This document shows positions 49,962 through 58,087 of a stretch of DNA of 64,000 nt, piece by piece; position 1 is the stretch's first letter, and every line of letters begins with the position of its first letter. The notes under the pieces are model-generated. The model ran no database searches. It saw only the letters and a list, made by a program, of their open reading frames with translations, and was not told the origin of the DNA. A program made the position numbers and the translations under genes. Origin of the DNA: Patescibacteria group bacterium (lineage in GTDB: Bacteria > Patescibacteriota > Patescibacteriia > 2-12-FULL-60-25); assembly GCA_023229665.1 (NCBI GenBank), contig JALNYW010000001.1, positions 372,001 to 436,000 on the forward strand. The letters run 5' to 3'.

Positions 49962-50873
49962 CTAGCGTCTAATATAGCGGCCCACCGCGATCCAGGATAC
50001 CAAGGCTGACAAACCCGCCATGACGGCGAATTGCGAGAAAAAGAGCGTCAGCCAATTCTGAACGTAAAAATCCGAAATCCCCGTATCTGACCCGGAGAAA
50101 AACTGCTGTAAACGGGGCTCGCCGAAATAGATCGCCGCCCACACAGCCGCTGCCGTGAACAGACAAGCGAGCGTCGCAAGCCAAACACCCTCCAATACGA
50201 ACGGTCCGCGGATATAGGCGGAAGACGCGCCCACCAAACGCATAATCGCGATCTCCTCGCGCTGCGTATAAATCGCGACGCGGATGGCATTGAAGGCGGC
50301 GAGCAGGCCGAACAAGGAGAACACGGCGACCAATCCGGAACCGAACAATCGCACCGACTTGGCCGCGTCTTCAATCGACGTGATGGCCGTGCGATGGTCA
50401 TCATACGAGGACGAACGGATGAACGGCTGGAATTGCGGATTGCGCACGGCCGCGAGCAGGAACGGATAATCCTCCGTTTCTTTCGCCTTAATCACGAGTT
50501 GCGCGCCCAACGGGTTGGTGGAAAGCTCGGACAAGGCTTCCAAAATCTTCGGATTGTTCTTATTGCGTTCCTTGAACGCATCCAGCGCCTCTTGCGGGCT
50601 CACGAGTTGCACAGACGCGGTTTGCGGAAAGGACTGCACGTAAAACCGCGCCTGTGTAAGCAATGCTTCCGGCGTGCCGGATTCAAAGGTCACGGTCACG
50701 TCGATCTTCTCTTCAAAAAAAGCGACCACGCGTTCGAGCATCACGTTCGTGCCGATGAGCACGTTCACCGACAATAAGGCCACGGTGAATACGAAGACCG
50801 TCGCGAGCCCAATCCAGAGATTGCGCGCGAAGTGCTTCCACGAAGCTGCGAAGATGCGCCAGGCCGTGATCAT
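49962..50873 (-). CDS. ftsX: cell-division protein FtsX
   Basis: A 303-aa permease-like protein with four helices: one near residues 20-45, a large extracytoplasmic loop (about 50-175) with the ExxLxxF-like ECD region, then three C-terminal helices including REEIAIMRLVGASSAYIRGPF, the FtsX/MacB coupling segment. It works with FtsE to activate peptidoglycan hydrolases at the septum. It overlaps ftsE by four bases. Confidence 0.95.
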   Translation of the reverse strand: MITAWRIFAASWKHFARNLWIGLATVFVFTVALLSVNVLIGTNVMLERVVAFFEEKIDVTVTFESGTPEALLTQARFYVQSFPQTASVQLVSPQEALDAFKERNKNNPKILEALSELSTNPLGAQLVIKAKETEDYPFLLAAVRNPQFQPFIRSSSYDDHRTAITSIEDAAKSVRLFGSGLVAVFSLFGLLAAFNAIRVAIYTQREEIAIMRLVGASSAYIRGPFVLEGVWLATLACLFTAAAVWAAIYFGEPRLQQFFSGSDTGISDFYVQNWLTLFFSQFAVMAGLSALVSWIAVGRYIRR

Positions 50874-51556
50874 ACCGTCAGGGTGTATTTGCCATGCGCC
50901 ACGTCGGACGCGACTTTTCCGTCTTTCAAGGTGATGACACGACGCCGGAGCGCATTCACGACTTCGCGGTTGTGCGTGACCAGGACCACGGTTGTGCCGA
51001 ACGCGTTGATTTTGACGAGCAAGTCCATGATGTCTTGCGTATTCAGGGTGTCGAGGTTTCCCGTAGGCTCATCCGCCAGCAACACTTTCGGGCGATGGAC
51101 GAGCGAACGCGCGATCACTACGCGTTGTTGCTCGCCTCCGGAGAGTTGCCGCGGAAAACGATGCGCGCGGTCTTCCAATCCCACGATTTTGAGCACCTGC
51201 GGCACCACGTCATAGATATGTTGGGACTTGGCACCGGCGACTTCGAGCGCGAAGGCCACGTTCTCGAACACGGTTTTCTTCGGCAATAATTTATAGTCCT
51301 GGAAGATGACACCGATTTGCCGGCGCAGTTCCGGAATTTCGCGGGGACGGATATTCGTAATGTCCCATCCGCCGATTTCAATACGGCCGGCCGACGGCTG
51401 CTCTTCGGCCATCAATAACTTCGCGAGCGTGGTCTTGCCCGCGCCGCTTTGTCCCACGATGGATACCAGTTCCCCCGCTTCAATGCGCAAAGAGACGTCG
51501 TCCAATCCGACCGAATCCGGATGATAGGTTTTGGACACCCGCTCAAGGACGATCAT
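50870..51556 (-). CDS. ftsE: cell-division ATP-binding protein FtsE
   Basis: A 228-aa ABC ATPase. Walker A GQSGAGKTT, signature LSGGEQQRV, Walker B VLLADEPTGNLD and the H-loop VTHN are intact. Start MIVLERVSKTY at 51556 fits the family and a perfect extended -10 box six bases upstream. That box overlaps the stop codon of the malic enzyme gene. Confidence 0.96.
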   Translation of the reverse strand: MIVLERVSKTYHPDSVGLDDVSLRIEAGELVSIVGQSGAGKTTLAKLLMAEEQPSAGRIEIGGWDITNIRPREIPELRRQIGVIFQDYKLLPKKTVFENVAFALEVAGAKSQHIYDVVPQVLKIVGLEDRAHRFPRQLSGGEQQRVVIARSLVHRPKVLLADEPTGNLDTLNTQDIMDLLVKINAFGTTVVLVTHNREVVNALRRRVITLKDGKVASDVAHGKYTLTV

Positions 51557-51562
51557 ACGCGG

Positions 51563-51571
51563 ATTATACCA
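51563..51571 (-). promoter_or_regulatory. extended -10 promoter of ftsEX
   Basis: TGGTATAAT on the minus strand, a full consensus -10 with TGn extension, ends six bases before the ATG. The predicted transcript begins at the start codon. Confidence 0.65.
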
Positions 51572-52700
51572 CGTTTTTTGCGACGAGTTCGTGCAAGCCC
51601 GGATCAAAGATAGATGGGATGATTTTCTCAGCTGTTGGCTCCGGAACCGCCGCCGCGATGGCCTCGGCCGCCTTCAATTTGATCTCCACCGTGACCTGCT
51701 TGACGCCCGTATCCAGCATGCCGCGGAAGAGCCCCGGATAACACAAGGCATTATTGACCTGGTTCGCGAAATCGCTGCGTCCGGTAGCGAGCACGGCCAC
51801 GCCCGCCGTCTTCGCGACCTCCGGCAGGATTTCCGGCACCGGATTCGCGAGCGCGAACACGATCGGATCTTTGGCCATGGACTTCACGATTGCGGGCGTG
51901 AAGGCGCCGGCCGCCGAGACGCCGATCAGCACATCCGCGCCTTTCGCCACATCAGCTAGACTTCCTTTGACCTGATCCAGGTTGGTAAAGGTGGCTGCCA
52001 TGATTTTTTCTTCGTTCAATCCTTCGCGTCCCATGTAAATCGCGCCTTGGCGGTCGCACATGATGACATTCTGCACCCCGGCCGCATCCAATAAACGCGC
52101 GGCGGCAATTCCGGCCGCGCCCGCGCCATTCATCACCACGCGAATGTCTGACAACTCTTTTTTCACGACTTTCAACGCGTTGATAAGACCGGCAAGGATC
52201 ACGATCGCCGTGCCATGCTGGTCGTCATGCATGACCGGCATATCGAGGCGCTCCATCAACCGGCGTTCAATTTCGAAGCAGCGCGGGGCAGAAATATCTT
52301 CCAACTGGATGGCGCCGAAGCTCGGGGCCACATTCACGATGGTTTCAACGATCGCATCCACGTCCTTTGTGTTCAGCAGGATGGGTACGGCATCAATATT
52401 CGAAAAACGTTTGAAGATCGCGCACTTGCCTTCGAGCACGGGCAAAACGGCCAATGGACCGATATCACCCAAACCAAGTACGGCGCTGCCATCGGAAAAA
52501 ATCGCCACGGCGTTTTTGCGCCAGGTCAATTCATCCACTTTGGAAGGGTCGGCCGCGATCGCCTCCGAAACCGCGCCTACTCCCGGCGAGTAGATGAGGG
52601 TCAAATCTTCTTTCGTTTCAACTTCGCAAGTCGCTTGGATGCGGATCTTGCCTTTCAGTTTGGCGTGGAGTTCAAGGGATTGTTGCTTGATATCTGTCAT
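51564..52700 (-). CDS. NAD(P)-dependent malic enzyme
   Basis: A 378-aa enzyme that oxidatively decarboxylates malate to pyruvate. Motifs: LIYSPGVGAVSEAIA, SDGSAVLGLGDIGP, the metal site in LEDISAPRCFEIERRL and MHDDQHGTAIV, and the nucleotide-binding VVMNGAGAAGIAAARLL. The short bacterial form lacks the C-terminal phosphotransacetylase domain. It provides pyruvate and reduced cofactor, one of few central-metabolism genes here. Confidence 0.95.
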   Translation of the reverse strand: MTDIKQQSLELHAKLKGKIRIQATCEVETKEDLTLIYSPGVGAVSEAIAADPSKVDELTWRKNAVAIFSDGSAVLGLGDIGPLAVLPVLEGKCAIFKRFSNIDAVPILLNTKDVDAIVETIVNVAPSFGAIQLEDISAPRCFEIERRLMERLDMPVMHDDQHGTAIVILAGLINALKVVKKELSDIRVVMNGAGAAGIAAARLLDAAGVQNVIMCDRQGAIYMGREGLNEEKIMAATFTNLDQVKGSLADVAKGADVLIGVSAAGAFTPAIVKSMAKDPIVFALANPVPEILPEVAKTAGVAVLATGRSDFANQVNNALCYPGLFRGMLDTGVKQVTVEIKLKAAEAIAAAVPEPTAEKIIPSIFDPGLHELVAKNVV

Positions 52701-52735
52701 AGAGAAAGCTACAGTAGCGTTAAGAGCATGAACCT

Positions 52736-53380
52736 ATGACCAACGAACTGCAAGTATTCGTGAAAGAAGCCCTCGCAAAGGGCATTTCACGCGAAAAGAT
52801 CAAAACCGCGCTCGTCGATGCAGGCTGGCAGGCGGATGAGGTGCATAACGCCCTCGCCTCCTATGCCGAATCCGACTTGTCGGTTCCGGTGCCGAAACGT
52901 CGTCCGTATTTGTCCGCGCGCGAAGCCTTCATGTATTTGGTGATGTTCCTCACCTTATATATTACGTCCTTCAGCGTCGGCACGATTTTGTTCCAGATTA
53001 TTAACCTGTGGTATCCCGACGCCGCCCAGTTGGCGTATAGCTACTCCTCCGACTACTCGACGAGCTTGATCCGCTCGGCGACCGCGGCCATCATCATCAC
53101 CTTCCCGATCTTCTTGTTCGTCGCCCGTATCCTGATCAACAACATCAAGCGTGACCCGTCCAAGCGCTCGAGCTTGGTCCGCAAGTGGCTCACCTATATC
53201 ACGCTGTATATCGCGACCGGCATCATCATCGGCGACCTGATTACCCTCGTGACCTATGTCTTGAACGGTGATCTCACCTTGCGCTTCGTATTAAAGGTGT
53301 TGGTCGTACTCGTCATCGCCGGCAGCATCTTCGGATATTATCTGTGGGACTTACGCACCGAAGAAAAAGAAACCGTATGA
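52736..53380 (+). CDS. DUF5671 membrane protein
   Basis: A 214-aa protein: an N-terminal UBA-like helical segment (LQVFVKEALAKGISREKIKTALVDAGW), then four membrane helices with the DUF5671 pattern (AREAFMYLVMFLTLYITSF through IFGYYLWDLR). The family is common in Patescibacteria and of unknown function. It overlaps the next gene by ATGA. Confidence 0.8.
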   Translation: MTNELQVFVKEALAKGISREKIKTALVDAGWQADEVHNALASYAESDLSVPVPKRRPYLSAREAFMYLVMFLTLYITSFSVGTILFQIINLWYPDAAQLAYSYSSDYSTSLIRSATAAIIITFPIFLFVARILINNIKRDPSKRSSLVRKWLTYITLYIATGIIIGDLITLVTYVLNGDLTLRFVLKVLVVLVIAGSIFGYYLWDLRTEEKETV

Positions 53381-53865
53381 AACAAAAAGGAAAAAAGCTC
53401 GAGAGCCCGAAATACAATACCTTCGCCTTCCGCGCCTTTTCGGGGACGGTGATCGTCGCCGTGGTCGCGGTCGTGGTTGCCGGGTTGTGGCTTGCCGGTT
53501 CGCCGGCTGAAGAGCGTGCGCGCCGCCTGGATTCTGCCCGCATCTCGGACATGCAGAACATCTCCAATGCCATCGACCAGTACTACAACGCCAATAAGAT
53601 GCTGCCGTCGGATCTCGACACGTTGTCCAAAGCGCGTGAGACCTACTATGTGAACAGCGTCGTCGATCCGGAAACCATGCTCCCCTACGAATACACCATC
53701 CGCGATACCGATACCTACGACCTCTGCGCGACCTTCGCTACGGATAATAGCCAGGACCAGCAGCAACGGCCTCCGGAACCCTATCCAACCTGGGAAAGCC
53801 GGTTCTGGGAACATAAGGCGGAACGTACGTGCTTCAACATCACGGCCCGAACCTATCCCAAATAA
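53377..53865 (+). CDS. single-pass membrane protein with pilin-like layout
   Basis: A 162-aa protein with a short basic cytoplasmic start, one membrane helix (GTVIVAVVAVVVAGLWLAG), an amphipathic helix DSARISDMQNISNAIDQYY and a small globular part with one Cys pair (C129-like DLCATF and TCFNIT). The layout resembles pseudopilins, but no prepilin cleavage motif is present. Coupled to the DUF5671 gene by ATGA. Confidence 0.65.
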   Translation: MKQKGKKLESPKYNTFAFRAFSGTVIVAVVAVVVAGLWLAGSPAEERARRLDSARISDMQNISNAIDQYYNANKMLPSDLDTLSKARETYYVNSVVDPETMLPYEYTIRDTDTYDLCATFATDNSQDQQQRPPEPYPTWESRFWEHKAERTCFNITARTYPK

Positions 53866-53874
53866 CCCCCTCGT

Positions 53875-54321
53875 ATGAACGTAGACTACGCTTCCATCAC
53901 CCTGCCGAAGAAGGACCTCGCGGAATTGCATCGCGGACTCCTCCTTCGTCACATCGTCGAGAACGGAATCCGACGTGAAGAAGGACTGGAGGAAGCGGAC
54001 GAGCCCAAGGTTCTCGCGGCCGTCGAATCCGCCCTGGGCTTGAACGAAGATGAGGCGCACGCCCTCTTCCATCGTGCGGAAGACGAACTCTGGGACTATG
54101 TCTGGTATTCGTACACCGATGAATGGGCCTGGTTCCGCGCCCGCCAGGAAGTCCTGAAAGAGCTTGGATCCAAACGCACAGGCGTCACACAGGAAGCGCT
54201 GGACCGCAAGACGGAAGAAAAATACCGCGAGCACTTCGAGAAATACGTAAGCGAAGTGGACATGCGGGACGTGGAACAAAAAGCGCAGGCGAAGAAAGAA
54301 AAGAAACGCGCGAAGAAATAA
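53875..54321 (+). CDS. hypothetical charged protein
   Basis: A 148-aa soluble protein rich in Glu and Lys, with a Trp/Tyr-rich centre (ELWDYVWYSYTDEWAWF) and a strongly basic tail (AKKEKKRAKK) that could bind nucleic acid. No family recognised. Last gene of the three-gene unit. Confidence 0.65.
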   Translation: MNVDYASITLPKKDLAELHRGLLLRHIVENGIRREEGLEEADEPKVLAAVESALGLNEDEAHALFHRAEDELWDYVWYSYTDEWAWFRARQEVLKELGSKRTGVTQEALDRKTEEKYREHFEKYVSEVDMRDVEQKAQAKKEKKRAKK

Positions 54322-54355
54322 GAAAACGCTCCGACACCGCGTCGGAGCGTTTTTG
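54322..54355 (+). terminator. intrinsic terminator
   Basis: AAACGCTCCGAC / GTCGGAGCGTTT stem with a T-run directly after the stop at 54321. Confidence 0.9.
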
Positions 54356-54358
54356 TCA

Positions 54359-54367
54359 TGCTATACT
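54359..54367 (+). promoter_or_regulatory. extended -10 promoter of the glycosyltransferase gene
   Basis: TGCTATACT ends seven bases before the ATG at 54375. The sequence just upstream is the terminator of the preceding unit. Confidence 0.6.
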
Positions 54368-54374
54368 TGTGTAA

Positions 54375-55712
54375 ATGTCCGCCATAACACATAAAAAAGC
54401 GTGGGTGGTTTCCGTAAACATGGGCTATGGACACGAACGCGCCGCGTTCGGGCTTGAGGATTTGGCCTACGGGGACATCATCACCGCCAATGCGTATCCG
54501 GGCATTCCTGATCGGGAAAAACAATTATGGCATTCGACGCGCAAGGCGTATGAAACCATTTCGCGCATGCAACCGGTGCCGGTTCTCGGGCCTTTGCTCT
54601 TCGGCGTCTTGGATGACTTGCAGCGTATTCCCCAGTTCTATCCCCGCCGTGATTTGAGCAAGCCGACCCTCCAACTCAAGCAGGTCTATCGCTATATCCG
54701 CAAATACGGGCTCGGGAAACATCTCATCGAAAAACTCTCCAAACGGAAGATGCCGCTCATCTCCACGTTTTTCTTGCCGGCATTCGCCGCCGAGGAGTTC
54801 GGGTATCCGGATGATATCTATGTCGTCACGTGCGATGCCGATATCTCGCGCGCCTGGGCGCCGCTTGATCCGAAAAAATCCCGCATCAACTATCTCGCCG
54901 CGAACGGACGGGTCGTGGAACGGTTGAAACTCTACGGGGTTCCGGAAGATCGCATCTTCCTGACCGGTTTTCCCCTGCCCAAGCAAATCATCGGCGGGCC
55001 GGAAGCGACGATCGTGAAATCGGATCTGGCCGCGCGCATCTGCAACCTCGATCCGAATGGCATCTTCATCCAAAAATACCAAAAGACCCTGCATGATGCG
55101 CTCGGGGCCGAACGCTGCGAATTCAAGAAAAAACACCCGCTCACCGTCACGTTCTGCGTGGGAGGGGCCGGCGCACAACAGCAAATCGGCGCGGACATCT
55201 TAAAAAGCCTCAGGCAGCATTTGCTCAAAGGCGATCTCCGACTATTCCTGGAAGCCGGTACGCGTGAAAGCGTCGCGGAGTTCTTCCGCAAGGCGGCGGT
55301 GAGTAATGGGTTAAAGCGCATGCTCGAAAAAACGGTGCACATCCACATGTATAAGGACCGTCCCGCCTATTTCCACGGATTCACAAAAACCTTGCGCGAA
55401 ACCGATATCCTCTGGACCAAGCCGAGCGAACTTTCATTTTATTCGGGCTTGGGTTTGCCCGTCATCATGGCGCCGACGGTCGGCTCGCAGGAAGATTTCA
55501 ACCGCAACTGGCTCATGGGCGTGAACGCCGGCACCGACCAACTCGATCCGAAATACTGCAACGAGTGGCTGTTCGACTGGATCAATTCCGGCGGTCTCGC
55601 GCGGTTCGCCTGGAATGGCTACATCGAAGCGCCGACGCACGGCACGTATCGCATCGAACAAATCATCACGGGAGAAAAAATGGACTTGGCGGAACTTCCG
55701 CTCATCGTCTAA
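54375..55712 (+). CDS. MurG/MGDG-synthase-like glycosyltransferase
   Basis: A 445-aa protein. WVVSVNMGYGHERAA is the glycine-rich acceptor loop of GT28-type enzymes (GxGHxxAA), and the C-terminal half has LTVTFCVGGAGAQQQIG, WTKPSELSFYSGLGLPVIMAP and a final glutamine-containing donor site (VGSQEDFNRNWL). It may glycosylate a lipid, such as diacylglycerol or a polyprenol, at the membrane. Substrate unknown. Confidence 0.75.
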   Translation: MSAITHKKAWVVSVNMGYGHERAAFGLEDLAYGDIITANAYPGIPDREKQLWHSTRKAYETISRMQPVPVLGPLLFGVLDDLQRIPQFYPRRDLSKPTLQLKQVYRYIRKYGLGKHLIEKLSKRKMPLISTFFLPAFAAEEFGYPDDIYVVTCDADISRAWAPLDPKKSRINYLAANGRVVERLKLYGVPEDRIFLTGFPLPKQIIGGPEATIVKSDLAARICNLDPNGIFIQKYQKTLHDALGAERCEFKKKHPLTVTFCVGGAGAQQQIGADILKSLRQHLLKGDLRLFLEAGTRESVAEFFRKAAVSNGLKRMLEKTVHIHMYKDRPAYFHGFTKTLRETDILWTKPSELSFYSGLGLPVIMAPTVGSQEDFNRNWLMGVNAGTDQLDPKYCNEWLFDWINSGGLARFAWNGYIEAPTHGTYRIEQIITGEKMDLAELPLIV

Positions 55713-55713
55713 A

Positions 55714-55747
55714 AAATAACCGTGCACCATATGGTGCACGGTTATTC
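55714..55747. terminator. bidirectional intrinsic terminator
   Basis: AATAACCGTGCACCAT pairs with ATGGTGCACGGTTATT, a perfect 32-base palindrome between convergent genes. It encodes the last codons of the gene on the right. Confidence 0.85.
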
Positions 55748-56011
55748 TCCGTACAAAGGAAGTTCCGAATTGCCTCCAGCGATACCGGACGGACCTTCAA
55801 TCCAGGCTCCGGCCATGGCACCGACATTGGCATGAGCGGTGAGGTCCGGCATAAGCCACGCCACGGCAATCGAGCTCACGACGAACAGTACGATAAAAGC
55901 GCCGATCGCCCCCAAAAAATGATGGTCTTCCTCGGCCACGACAAACACCCACTGCTGGATCAGGATGGCGACCAGCAGGACAAAAACGGCGATGACAACG
56001 GCTAAGACCAT
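55742..56011 (-). CDS. small two-helix membrane protein
   Basis: An 89-aa product with two hydrophobic helices (VLAVVIAVFVLLVAILIQQW; AIGAFIVLFVVSSIAVAWL) separated by an acidic EEDHH turn, then a Gly-rich tail. No family recognised. Confidence 0.6.
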   Translation of the reverse strand: MVLAVVIAVFVLLVAILIQQWVFVVAEEDHHFLGAIGAFIVLFVVSSIAVAWLMPDLTAHANVGAMAGAWIEGPSGIAGGNSELPLYGE

Positions 56012-56058
56012 ACGCTAGTCATTCCAACGTACAAAGAAATAACCAGGATTGTCAATGC

Positions 56059-57105
56059 CTATCCGACGAGGAAGTCCCCTTTCTCGAAAATCACCCTCTC
56101 ATCGACCGTGATCTTATCCACGGCCGGGAAGACGTCCACGTGATATTTGGTGTGATGCGGCACGAACCCGGGCTTTTTATAAACGCCGTGCTTTTCCCCA
56201 AGCGACAGGTGCAACCCATTTACGCGCTCGAATGCCGTAATATCCACGACCGGTTTTTGGCGGGAAATGGCCCGGTTCAGCCCCAACCCAAATTCACGGA
56301 CCAGAGGCCGCTCATCCGCCTTGATCTTTTCCATCACGGCCACGAAGGCTTCCGGCGCATCGGGCCCGGGCTCGATCAACCCGTCGCGCACGATCGCGGT
56401 AAACGGCGGCTCGTAAAAACGCACGAGGAAATCCGCGTCCGCAAACGCGTAAATCTTCAACTCACCATTTACCTTGGTGAGATCACGGGCTTCCGTAAAC
56501 ACTTCGCCGATGGGAAACGTGCCGCCGATATTTTCCATGCCCGTATAATCGCCGATATTCAGCTTGGCCGCTTCCATGCCGCCTTCCCATGTCAGGATGG
56601 ACCCGCCGCAATCCACTTCGACGCGGGAAGCTGCATCCAAAATCTTTTTCAGATTGCGGCCGCGTTCGCCGTCCGTATCCGGATTGAAAGACAAGGCGTC
56701 AATCCATGTCGCCCACTCGCCTTCCGGCATGCGGCCCAAATGCACATGCTCGACGGTCTTCAATTTGCGGGCAAACAATTCCAAACGCAAACGGAATTCA
56801 TTCAAACGGAAACTGGTGGATTGGACGAGCGCCACCACATCGCCCGGAGACAATTTGTTGATCTCGCGCAAAATCGTGGGCTGTTCGGTCTCATCAAAGT
56901 TGATGAATTGCGCGTCCGGGATCGCTTCCTGATAGGCGTCCGCCATGATTTGCGCCAAACCGGACTGGCGGTCCACCACCACCAAAACACGCGCTTCCGG
57001 AGCACGTTTAATCGAGGTGGTGAGGATGCGGCGGATGTGCCCGGCCGCGATGGAAACCAAGGGATTCACGGCCGCAAGATCGCATGAATTAACGTTTTTG
57101 TCCAT
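56059..57105 (-). CDS. M29-like aminopeptidase
   Basis: A 348-aa protein related to thermophilic metallo-aminopeptidases (AmpT/AmpS). Candidate metal ligands are in GTFPIGEVFTEARD (Glu), REFGLGLNRAI (Glu), ERVNGLHLSLGEKHG (His) and HTKYHVDVF (HxD). The N-terminal domain differs from classical M29 enzymes and begins MDKNVNSCDLAA. The 5' extension into pyrF's terminator is not coding. Function inferred from motif order. Confidence 0.7.
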   Translation of the reverse strand: MDKNVNSCDLAAVNPLVSIAAGHIRRILTTSIKRAPEARVLVVVDRQSGLAQIMADAYQEAIPDAQFINFDETEQPTILREINKLSPGDVVALVQSTSFRLNEFRLRLELFARKLKTVEHVHLGRMPEGEWATWIDALSFNPDTDGERGRNLKKILDAASRVEVDCGGSILTWEGGMEAAKLNIGDYTGMENIGGTFPIGEVFTEARDLTKVNGELKIYAFADADFLVRFYEPPFTAIVRDGLIEPGPDAPEAFVAVMEKIKADERPLVREFGLGLNRAISRQKPVVDITAFERVNGLHLSLGEKHGVYKKPGFVPHHTKYHVDVFPAVDKITVDERVIFEKGDFLVG

Positions 57106-57111
57106 CCGGAT

Positions 57112-57135
57112 AAGAAAAAGAACCCCTAGGGGTTC
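57112..57135 (-). terminator. terminator palindrome centred on the pyrF stop codon
   Basis: GAACCCCTAGGGGTTC is a perfect 16-base palindrome followed by TTTTTC on the minus strand. The TAG in its centre is the pyrF stop. Confidence 0.85.
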
Positions 57136-57989
57136 AGGCACGCTTGGATCTGGCCGTGCAGCCACAGCGTCTCGTGCCGCGCCGCCTCGGCGAAGCCCTC
57201 TCCGCTCGAGGCGAAGATGATGCTGCGCGACGAGTTGATGATCATCCCGCGGCCGCGGCTGTCCTTGCCGGCCGCGACCGTCTTCTCGAGATCGCCGCCC
57301 TGCGCCCCGATGCCGGGGATGAGGATCGGCATGTCGCCGGTGATGCGGCGCACCTCGGCGAGCTGCTCCGGAACGGTCGCGCCGACCACGAGGCAGCAGT
57401 TGCCGTTCGCGTTCCACGAACGCATGACCTGTCGGGCCACGTACTCGTAGAGCGCTCCATTCCGCGTGGTCAGCAGCTCCTGGAACTCGCCCGCGCCGGG
57501 GTTCGACGTGCGGCAGAGCACGATTACGCCCTTGTCGGCGCGATCGAGGAACGGCTTCATCGCCTCGGCGCCGAGGTACGAATGCACCGTGATCGCGTCG
57601 GCCTCGAGCTGGTCGAAGGCGAACTTCACGTAGCCCTCGTTGGTGTTGCCGATGTCCGCGACCTTGGCGTCGAGGATAATCGGCACGTCGGGAGCGACCT
57701 GACGGATGTACTCGACCGTACGCTGGAGAGCGTCGAAGCCGGCCATCCCTTGCGCGAGGTAGAACGCGAAGTTCGGCTTGTAGGAACAGACGAGATCCCG
57801 GGTCGCGTCCACGATCGCCATGTTGAACGCCGTGATGCGCGCGGTGGTCTCGGACATGCTGCGTGTCCGCAGGAGATCGAGCACATCCACCGACGCGGGA
57901 AGCTTGCTGAGCTCGCTATCGAGCCCAACGCACACGAACTTGCCCTCGGCCCACTTGGCCTCGAGCATCTCTCTGAAATTTCGGGTCAA
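57126..57989 (-). CDS. pyrF: orotidine-5'-phosphate decarboxylase; GAG/AAG-rich codons
   Basis: A 287-aa TIM-barrel enzyme catalysing the last step of UMP synthesis. Motifs are FVCVGLDSELSKLP, YKPNFAFYLAQG, the catalytic DAKVADIGNTNEGY (type 2 form) and PGIGAQGGDL. No other pyrimidine gene is in the window. TTG at 57989 is the best start: AGGAGG lies seven bases upstream, whereas the first ATG (codon 8) has no site. Codons favour GAG, AAG and CTC, unlike neighbours. It stands alone between its own promoter and a stop-codon terminator. Confidence 0.95.
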   Translation of the reverse strand: MTRNFREMLEAKWAEGKFVCVGLDSELSKLPASVDVLDLLRTRSMSETTARITAFNMAIVDATRDLVCSYKPNFAFYLAQGMAGFDALQRTVEYIRQVAPDVPIILDAKVADIGNTNEGYVKFAFDQLEADAITVHSYLGAEAMKPFLDRADKGVIVLCRTSNPGAGEFQELLTTRNGALYEYVARQVMRSWNANGNCCLVVGATVPEQLAEVRRITGDMPILIPGIGAQGGDLEKTVAAGKDSRGRGMIINSSRSIIFASSGEGFAEAARHETLWLHGQIQACLNP

Positions 57990-58014
57990 AGGGCACCTCC
58001 TGTTTGTGCCGGTA

Positions 58015-58042
58015 CAGTTACAAAAACAGCCTGAAAAATCAA
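58015..58042 (-). promoter_or_regulatory. promoter of pyrF
   Basis: TTGATT, a 16-base spacer and TAACTG on the minus strand; a leader of about 20 bases carries AGGAGG. Confidence 0.5.
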
Positions 58043-58087
58043 GCTCGCGACCTATTTCGATGAGGGCGGCGCCCTGAACCGCATGGT

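Noticed and set aside
56059..57417. Longer reading of the M29-like gene across the pyrF terminator
   Set aside because: The extension is Arg/His/Gly-rich, overlaps pyrF in another frame and crosses its terminator palindrome.
18124..57989. Alternative genetic code with TGA read as Gly or Trp
   Set aside because: TGA ends era, smr and the gene at 18124 at expected positions, with terminators or new genes directly after.
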